Positions 23,941 to 30,210 of a stretch of DNA of 32,600 nt are shown one piece after another. The stretch lies in the NCBI GenBank assembly GCA_016928415.1, contig JAFGKU010000042.1:1-32600 (forward strand), read 5' to 3'. Made by a program: the position numbers and the translations under genes. Origin of the DNA: Spirochaetales bacterium (lineage in GTDB: Bacteria; Spirochaetota; Spirochaetia; SZUA-6; JAFGRV01). The notes beneath the pieces were generated by a model. The model made no database searches, had not been told where the DNA came from, and saw only the letters and a program-made list of their open reading frames with translations. Positions within the stretch are counted from its first letter, which is position 1; the number at the start of each line of letters is the position of its first letter.

Positions 23941-25431
23941 ATGAAAACATGCATGAAAAAAATTATTCCATTGCTGATCATCATGACATCACTTTTCATT
24001 CCAGCCTTCGGTGAAATATATTTTACACCGACGGAATGGAATCTCGGCATTCTCACATCCCCTTCCCCGTTAAGTACGGAAGTACTTATTGAAAATACGG
24101 GGGAAGACGCGGTAACGGTCCAGATAATGCCCACCTGTGATTGTGTTACCGTCAATCCGGAAGAACTGGACATTGCCCCGCAATCAACGGGGAAAGTGAT
24201 TTTATTCTTTGATCCAAAGGATGAAACGGGAACGATCGACAAATTTCTGCTTGTCAGGACCACGGACCCGGGGCTCGGCAAGGCGCATTTTCCCATTACA
24301 GGTAAAATCGGATACGATACGCAAAGCACCGGGGCTCCGGACTCAGAATCAACTGACAATGGGCTATACGGTACATCGGTTGAAATCGTCTTTTATCACG
24401 ATTTGAGCTGTAAAATATGCGAAAAATTCCTTGAATACTCCATTCCCCAGCTGGAAAAATCGTTAGGCACGGACATTAAGGTCATCAGTAAAAATTTAAA
24501 TGATCCGGCTGTTTACACGGAATTGATAGACAGATTGAAAAAGATGAACATTGAGCAGAAGGCCTTTCCCGTCCTGATAGCTGACGGACATGCCCTCCAG
24601 GGATTCGACGACATCTGCAGCAATATTCAGGACGCCCTCAGCGGCGGACTCGCCTCCCAATCGAATGGAACCGGATTCCAGGAACAGGAAATAGCCTTTT
24701 TACCCGCCCTCATAGCCGGTTTGATAGACGGAATAAATCCCTGCGCCTTTGCCACCATCGTGGCGCTCCTTTCCGCTCTCACCCTGGCGGGCAGGCAAAA
24801 GCGTGAAATTCTGGTCATGGGCATATTCTATACCGCCGCCGTCTTTCTGACATATTTCCTTATCGGTCTTGGCTTTTTCAAGATAATAAGGGAAGCAAGC
24901 GTGTTTCCGATTGTTGCATTGATATTACGCTGGACCATATTCGCAGTTTTGATTGTCTTTGCCGGTTTAAGCGTTTATGACTTTATCATGATAAAAAAAG
25001 GCAACAAGGAAAAAATGATTCTCCAGCTCAACGCGATATTTAAAAAAAGAATCCAGACAACCATCAAATCGCATGCCCGGTCAACGGCCATTGTCTTCAG
25101 CTCCATCATACTCGGGTTTTTAGTTTCCCTTTTTGAACTGGGATGCACCGGCCAGGTCTATGCGCCTTTTATAACGGTGTACGTACTCAAGATCAAGCAG
25201 GAATTCTTCGGGTATTTTCTGCTTCTATTATACAACCTGGCCTTTATTCTCCCATTGATCATCGTTTTTATCCTGGTATATTTCGGCTTGAACTCCAGGA
25301 AACTGGCAAATGTGCTGGAAAAATCCATGGGCTGGGTTAAAATTTGCCTGGCCGTATTGTTTATTTTCCTGGCGTTTTTAACGGTATTTTATGACATCCA
25401 ATTCCAGCCAAACGTCTGCAGTTGGATGTGA
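23941..25431 (+). CDS. DUF1573-thioredoxin-fold-CcdA/DsbD fusion protein
   Basis: A 496-residue membrane protein joining three modules. Signal sequence residues 1-24. DUF1573 (about 28-120) is an Ig-like fold with its CDC signature (C66, C68). A thioredoxin/glutaredoxin-like domain (about 146-230) has CKIC (C157, C160) and a cis-Pro site AFPVLIADG (P210). A six-helix CcdA/DsbD transmembrane domain (about 252-485) has the paired cysteines in INPCAF (C268) and LGCTGQ (C402). CcdA-type domains carry electrons from cytoplasmic thioredoxin across the membrane; here the acceptor is fused N-terminally, unlike DsbD where it is C-terminal. A bacterial self-contained thiol-reduction relay is therefore predicted. 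Start ATG 23941 (a second in-frame ATG is 4 codons on). It lies 9 bases after the lipoprotein gene and 13 before the H-protein gene. Confidence 0.87.
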   Translation: MKTCMKKIIPLLIIMTSLFIPAFGEIYFTPTEWNLGILTSPSPLSTEVLIENTGEDAVTVQIMPTCDCVTVNPEELDIAPQSTGKVILFFDPKDETGTIDKFLLVRTTDPGLGKAHFPITGKIGYDTQSTGAPDSESTDNGLYGTSVEIVFYHDLSCKICEKFLEYSIPQLEKSLGTDIKVISKNLNDPAVYTELIDRLKKMNIEQKAFPVLIADGHALQGFDDICSNIQDALSGGLASQSNGTGFQEQEIAFLPALIAGLIDGINPCAFATIVALLSALTLAGRQKREILVMGIFYTAAVFLTYFLIGLGFFKIIREASVFPIVALILRWTIFAVLIVFAGLSVYDFIMIKKGNKEKMILQLNAIFKKRIQTTIKSHARSTAIVFSSIILGFLVSLFELGCTGQVYAPFITVYVLKIKQEFFGYFLLLLYNLAFILPLIIVFILVYFGLNSRKLANVLEKSMGWVKICLAVLFIFLAFLTVFYDIQFQPNVCSWM

Positions 25432-25444
25432 ACGAGGAGGGATT

Positions 25445-25825
25445 ATGAATGAAAAGGATTTGTTATTCTCAAAAGACCATGTCTGGGTAAAAAAAGAAAA
25501 AAACACGGTGGTCCTGGGATTATCCGGTTTTGCCCAGGAGTTGATCGGTAAAATTCAAAATATTGAATTTACCAAAAACCTGTCTGCTGTTAAAAAAAAT
25601 TCGGTCATCGCCGTAATAGAAGGACAAAAATCCATCTTCGATATATTGAGCCCCATTGCCGGTGAAGTAGTTGAAACTAACAGGGATTTAACAAGCAATC
25701 CCGATGCCTTAAACAGCGATCCGTACGGTGCCGGATGGTTCATCAAAGTTGAACCCGGGGACCCATTGGACCTGAATACTCTCCTTTCACAGGAAGATTA
25801 TTTATCCTTTACAGAGGATAAATAA
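25445..25825 (+). CDS. lipoyl carrier, glycine-cleavage H-protein-like (orphan)
   Basis: A 126-residue lipoyl-domain protein of H-protein length and fold: FSKDHVWVKKEKNTVVLGLSGFAQ at the start and LNSDPYGAGWFIKVEP at the end. The modified lysine is K62 in IEGQKSIFDILSPIAGEVVE; ordinary H-proteins have ESVK here, so residues beside the Lys differ (GQKS). GAGGAGGGA stands just before the ATG at 25445; a longer in-frame reading would run into the preceding gene. No gcvT, gcvP or lipoate ligase is nearby; its neighbours are thiol-redox proteins. It may be a general glycine-cleavage H-protein or, by inference, a lipoate-based carrier in sulfur or redox transfer, as in LbpA of the sHdr pathway. Not assigned a gene name for that reason. 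Confidence 0.82.
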   Translation: MNEKDLLFSKDHVWVKKEKNTVVLGLSGFAQELIGKIQNIEFTKNLSAVKKNSVIAVIEGQKSIFDILSPIAGEVVETNRDLTSNPDALNSDPYGAGWFIKVEPGDPLDLNTLLSQEDYLSFTEDK

Positions 25826-25841
25826 ATCATAATTTAAAGAT

Positions 25842-25870
25842 TTGAATTAAGCATACTCATTCATTATAAT
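25842..25870 (+). promoter_or_regulatory. strong promoter of the hybrid histidine kinase gene
   Basis: TTGAAT (25842-25847), 17-base spacer, perfect TATAAT (25865-25870). The predicted start near 25877 gives a leader of about 58 bases to the ATG at 25935. The leader contains CGGC-TTGTAC-GCCG, a small hairpin, and no clear ribosome site in front of the ATG. Confidence 0.7.
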
Positions 25871-25934
25871 TAATTACAAATGATCTATACCCGTTTTTCG
25901 GCTTGTACGCCGGGGAAAAGTAACGGTATTTAAT

Positions 25935-28676
25935 ATGGCGGAAGAAAACAGGGAATTACAGGAATATAAAACATACATAAAAAAGAACCTGCAGTTCATC
26001 ATACAATCATTTCATGAATTCACGGGCAAGGTCGCTTTACAACAACTTGATATCGGCGATTTTGAAAACGAAGAATTGATTGAGATATTTTGTAATCTCA
26101 ACATCATGATGGATGAATTTCTGAAAAACCAGAAGGACCTGGAGGAAAAAAACAAGATGAACTCCCTCCGGGCGGACATCTGGAAATTATCAATGGAAAA
26201 ATACAATACAAAGGAGGAGTGCATCCAGAAACTGATGGATACCGCCGGCTCCTTCCTGCACGTATACAGGGCGAGTTTTTCCGAGATTCAGGAGGACAAT
26301 ACCATTAAGTGCATTGCCCAATGGTGTAAAAATCCAAAGGACAAAACGGTCGGATTAGTGCTGCCGGAAACTGCTTTTAATGCCACCAAAACATTTAAAT
26401 TTGAACACCTTACCTCTGATGATCTCACAGATAAAAACAGGGAAATAATTGATCCTGTTTTAAAAAAAGCAGGTGTGAAATCGTTCCTTACAGTACCGTA
26501 CCCGGACCATACGAATATTACAGGGTTCCTTACACTGACGGACACGGATGAATACAGGAACTGGTCGCAAAACGAACTGGATTTAATAAAGGAAATGGTA
26601 TTAATTCTTACCCTTAAAACAGCCCAGATCAAGGCGGAAGAAGCCCTCATCTCCACGAATGAATACCTGGCCAATGAACTGAAACAAAAACTCACCGAAC
26701 TCCAGGTCACAAACGAGAAATTAAACAAGGATATCATGGACCGGAAACAGACCGAGCTGGCTCTGCGGGAGAGTGAGAAACTATACAGGACTCTCATCCA
26801 GACATCACCCGATTCAATAATCATTACTAATTTCGAGTACGAAATTTTAATCGTAAATGAAGCGGCTTTAAAGCAATTCAAATATCAAGATGAATCCGAC
26901 CTAAAAGGCAGGAGCCTGTTGGATCTTTTTTACGCTGAATCGAGGGAGCTTTTTCTTGAGTATTCCAGAGGAGTATTGAAGGAATCGGGCATTAAAAATC
27001 TCGAAGTGACTTTTCTCACGGGCGGGAAAGGTCATTTCCTGGCGGAAATCAGCGCTTCTCAACTGTTCAATGAATCGGGCAGCACAAAGGCAGTCATCAC
27101 TATTATCCACGACCTGACGCGCAGGAAACAAATTGAGGATGCGCTTGCCAAGGAAAGGGAATTATTTGAAATAACACTCCGCTCAATCAATGACAGCGTG
27201 ATAACAACAGACACAAAAGGCAGAATCATCCTGATAAACCAGGTTGCGGAAGACTTGACGGGGTATTCCCAACAGGAGGTTTATAACCAGAAACTGGATG
27301 AATTTTTTACAATTTTAAACAGGACCTCCCATGCTCCCGTACAAAACCTGGTTGAAAGCATCGTGCAGGACAATCAATTGATTTTCGATTTTACCCAGAG
27401 CAAGATATTGATTGATAAGGACGGAAATGAAAAGATAATTTCAGGAAGCGGCGCACCCATAAAAAATCAGAATGGGAATATAATAGGTTCCGTCATCGTT
27501 TTCCGGGACATCACCGAAACCCAGAGGATGGAAGAAGAACTCTTTAAAGTAAAAAAAATAGAATCATTGGGAATCCTGGCGGGCGGCATCGCCCATGATT
27601 TCAACAACATATTGACAGGTATCATTACAAATTTATCGCTTGCCAAATTACACGTAAAGGAAAGCGATAAGGACTTGAACGATTTTCTGAACAATTCGGA
27701 ACAGGCAGCCCTTCGGGCCAGTCATTTGACAAACCAGCTATTGACCTTTTCCAAAGGTGGCGCGCCTATCAAGGAGGCAGCTTCCATAAAAAAAATGATC
27801 AAGGACGCCGTCACATTTTGTTTAAGCGGATCAAACACGGATTATATTCTCAAGCTTCCCTCCAAGTTATGGTCCGTGGAGGTAGACCCAGGTCAAATAG
27901 ACCAGGTCCTGAATAACATAATTCTCAATGCAAAACAGGCGATGCCCCAGGGCGGAATTCTTACCATAAAAGCGGAAAACTGCAAAATTCCGTCGAAGAG
28001 CCGGGACAAATACTTAAGCCAGTTGAAATCGGGGAAATACGTTAAAGTCACGCTCCATGATATCGGACCCGGCATTCCCAAACACGTTATAGATAAAATA
28101 TTTGATCCTTATTTTACCACAAAAAAGAGCGGAACCGGCCTGGGCCTGTCAATCGCCTATTCCATCATAAAAAAGCATGCCGGCGTTATTTATGCTGAAT
28201 CGGAGCCCGGACAGGGATCCAGTTTCATATTTTACCTTCCGGCATCTTCGGCCAAAGTTATGGATGAAGAACAGCCCAGGCAAAAATTACCCTCAATCAA
28301 GGGCAAAATTCTCGTGATGGATGATGACAGGGACGTACGCATTGTGGTTCAAAAGCTGCTGGTTAAATACGGTTATGAGGTTGAATGCACACTGGAGGGA
28401 GAAACAACCATCCAGGAATACGGTAAGGCTTTCAAGGAAAACTCTCCGTATAACCTTATCATTATAGACCTGACCATCCCGGGTGGCATCGGGGGAAAAG
28501 AAACGGCGCATAAAATCTGGGAAATCAACCCCGATGCAAAAATCATAGTCTTCTCGGGATATTCGAATGATCCCGTGATGGCCAATTACAGGGAATATGG
28601 GTTTAGCGGGGTAATAGCCAAGCCATTCACCGTTCCGGATTTTTTGGAAACCATCCGAAAAGCTTTAGCGGGTTAA
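25935..28676 (+). CDS. GAF-PAS-PAS hybrid histidine kinase with C-terminal receiver
   Basis: A 913-residue cytoplasmic hybrid sensor kinase; no transmembrane helix is visible, so it senses an internal signal. Order: short N-terminal helix; GAF domain (about 85-235); coiled coil (about 240-285); PAS1 (about 282-400, SEKLYRTLIQTSPDSIII); PAS2 (about 405-535, ELFEITLRSINDSVITTD); HisKA with H554 in GGIAHDFNNILTG; HATPase with N-box NNIILNAKQAM and G-boxes DIGPGIP and GTGLGLSIA; receiver (about 795-910) with DDD, phosphoacceptor D845 (LIIIDLTIPG) and the Lys in AKPFT. No cognate regulator gene is adjacent. The 3' end overlaps the convergent GHKL-HDOD gene by 12 bases. No good ribosome site precedes the ATG. 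Confidence 0.92.
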   Translation: MAEENRELQEYKTYIKKNLQFIIQSFHEFTGKVALQQLDIGDFENEELIEIFCNLNIMMDEFLKNQKDLEEKNKMNSLRADIWKLSMEKYNTKEECIQKLMDTAGSFLHVYRASFSEIQEDNTIKCIAQWCKNPKDKTVGLVLPETAFNATKTFKFEHLTSDDLTDKNREIIDPVLKKAGVKSFLTVPYPDHTNITGFLTLTDTDEYRNWSQNELDLIKEMVLILTLKTAQIKAEEALISTNEYLANELKQKLTELQVTNEKLNKDIMDRKQTELALRESEKLYRTLIQTSPDSIIITNFEYEILIVNEAALKQFKYQDESDLKGRSLLDLFYAESRELFLEYSRGVLKESGIKNLEVTFLTGGKGHFLAEISASQLFNESGSTKAVITIIHDLTRRKQIEDALAKERELFEITLRSINDSVITTDTKGRIILINQVAEDLTGYSQQEVYNQKLDEFFTILNRTSHAPVQNLVESIVQDNQLIFDFTQSKILIDKDGNEKIISGSGAPIKNQNGNIIGSVIVFRDITETQRMEEELFKVKKIESLGILAGGIAHDFNNILTGIITNLSLAKLHVKESDKDLNDFLNNSEQAALRASHLTNQLLTFSKGGAPIKEAASIKKMIKDAVTFCLSGSNTDYILKLPSKLWSVEVDPGQIDQVLNNIILNAKQAMPQGGILTIKAENCKIPSKSRDKYLSQLKSGKYVKVTLHDIGPGIPKHVIDKIFDPYFTTKKSGTGLGLSIAYSIIKKHAGVIYAESEPGQGSSFIFYLPASSAKVMDEEQPRQKLPSIKGKILVMDDDRDVRIVVQKLLVKYGYEVECTLEGETTIQEYGKAFKENSPYNLIIIDLTIPGGIGGKETAHKIWEINPDAKIIVFSGYSNDPVMANYREYGFSGVIAKPFTVPDFLETIRKALAG

Positions 28677-30143
28677 GGTTCTTTCATAAACAGCTTTCAG
28701 GCGGTGTCTCATCTTGTCCATCTGGGGGATCGTACTCAAGGAATATTCTTTTAAAATCTGGGGATTCATCTGTTCAAAGCTGATGACTCCTTCTTCGGTA
28801 TTACAGAGGGAATTGGCAAGGTAAACTATTTCCACCAGCTTGGCATCTTCGGGCCTGGCAAGGTGCGGCTCATGATGGTACTTGATGGAGGTAACGAGAT
28901 GCTCGGGAAAGTTCCATTGTTCGGCTATTTTTCCCCCGATTTCCGCATGATGCAGGCCAATGGAAAAATTTTCGAACACCTTGGCCTGAAGTCCTTTTTC
29001 CATGCTGAATTGCTGAATATTTTTCAATAATTCCGGATGGAGGAATTCGATGATAACCTTGCCCAGATCGTGCAGAAGACTCGACACATAAACGTCGTCC
29101 GTAATGGATTTGACATTATAAATACGGGACAATTCAAACGCGTAAATGGCCGTTCTGTAAGAATGATCCCATAATTCCTTCATGTCACCGTATTTCTCCT
29201 TGATAATTTTCTGGGAACCGCTTGAAAAAAGAAGGTTACTCAAACCTCTTAATCCCACCAGTTTCAAGGCTTCTTCTATGTTGTTTATTTTTTTTGAAAG
29301 CATGTACTGCGCAGAATTTACCAGTTTCAGGAGGTCCGCCGTTATGGAAGGGTCCATACTGACAAGTCTTGAAATATCGGTAAAACTGGCCTTGGGGTCG
29401 CGGATCAATGTCTGAAGGGTGATGATGTGCTCGGGGAATTGCGGTAATGCCTTTATTTCCTTGACGATCTTCTGTACAACCGTATCGATATTTTCCAGTA
29501 TGATATCGGACCGCGGAATCGTTATTTTAGCTATGGTTTCATTTCCCTCGGTCGTTATTGAAAACGATTTTTCCGTCAGTCCTATCTTTTTCAACATTAA
29601 AACCAGGATCACTATTCCCAAACCGGCGCCTTCCGTATCGTCAATAACGTTTAAAAAGGCGTCCTCCATACTGTTGAAAGACCTGGCCCGTTCGAGACGC
29701 ACCCGGATTCTCTCTTTTTCACTGTCTGTCAGGATAACGTTGTTTTTAACCGTAATCGTTACAAAAGACGAACTGGCGAGGTAAGAAACCTTGGTATAAA
29801 GTCCCATCTGGTCAAGTTTATCAAGGTATTTTTCAATATTGGTAGAAATATCTTCCCTGAAAGATACCATGCCATTCCTATAATCTGCAGGCTTTGTGAT
29901 GGATAAATCTTTATCCTGGAAATATACCCTTTTTATATTGGCTTTCTTGGCATTTTCCGCCATTTCGCGCATACAATAGGCTAGTTGGTCTTTAATGTTT
30001 TCCTGTCCCAGTTCGTGGAGAAACGTTTCAAGCACTTTTTCCAGTTTTATTAGCGTTTCCTGGGTTACCGCTTTCGCGGAAAAAGTAATGGGGGCGGAGG
30101 AAGTAATCGCTTTTCTGATGTGATCTATATCCAGTTTTATCAT
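28665..30143 (-). CDS. GHKL-like ATPase domain fused to HDOD domain
   Basis: A 492-residue cytoplasmic signalling protein. The N-terminal half (about 15-215) has GHKL/HATPase features: N-box REMAENAKKANI, a degenerate G1 (TITVKNN, Asn where Asp is usual) and a glycine-rich G2 (DTEGAGLGIVILVL). The C-terminal half (about 220-450) is an HDOD domain (VKEIKALPQFPEHIITLQTL, VSMDPSITADLLKLVNSA, LVGLRGLSNLL), which here keeps an HD pair (LLHDLGK) and other histidines (HHAEIG, KYHHEP). The closing about 40 residues form a helical tail. The ATG at 30143 was chosen over the in-frame TTG at 30182, which lies inside the -35 of a good promoter. Function is unknown; HDOD proteins often act in regulation of motility or stress. 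Convergent with the histidine kinase, and downstream of the M16C gene. Confidence 0.84.
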   Translation of the reverse strand: MIKLDIDHIRKAITSSAPITFSAKAVTQETLIKLEKVLETFLHELGQENIKDQLAYCMREMAENAKKANIKRVYFQDKDLSITKPADYRNGMVSFREDISTNIEKYLDKLDQMGLYTKVSYLASSSFVTITVKNNVILTDSEKERIRVRLERARSFNSMEDAFLNVIDDTEGAGLGIVILVLMLKKIGLTEKSFSITTEGNETIAKITIPRSDIILENIDTVVQKIVKEIKALPQFPEHIITLQTLIRDPKASFTDISRLVSMDPSITADLLKLVNSAQYMLSKKINNIEEALKLVGLRGLSNLLFSSGSQKIIKEKYGDMKELWDHSYRTAIYAFELSRIYNVKSITDDVYVSSLLHDLGKVIIEFLHPELLKNIQQFSMEKGLQAKVFENFSIGLHHAEIGGKIAEQWNFPEHLVTSIKYHHEPHLARPEDAKLVEIVYLANSLCNTEEGVISFEQMNPQILKEYSLSTIPQMDKMRHRLKAVYERTLTR

Positions 30144-30153
30144 CTTCAAATTT

Positions 30154-30182
30154 ATTATCGTATCTGGTAATAATAATTTCAA
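30154..30182 (-). promoter_or_regulatory. promoter of the GHKL-HDOD gene, near-leaderless
   Basis: On the minus strand TTGAAA (30177-30182), 17-base spacer, GATAAT (30154-30159). The -10 ends 10 bases before the ATG at 30143, so the transcript would start about 3 bases upstream of the start codon. There is no Shine-Dalgarno. A perfect TATAAT at 30188-30193 (minus) with a poor -35 is an alternative giving a leader of about 38 bases. Confidence 0.5.
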
Positions 30183-30210
30183 CTACAATTATACGATGCC
30201 TTTATAATTA

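Noticed and set aside
26288..26881. A 197-codon minus-strand open frame opposite the histidine kinase
   Set aside because: Ser/Phe-rich antisense artefact inside a well supported GAF/PAS kinase.
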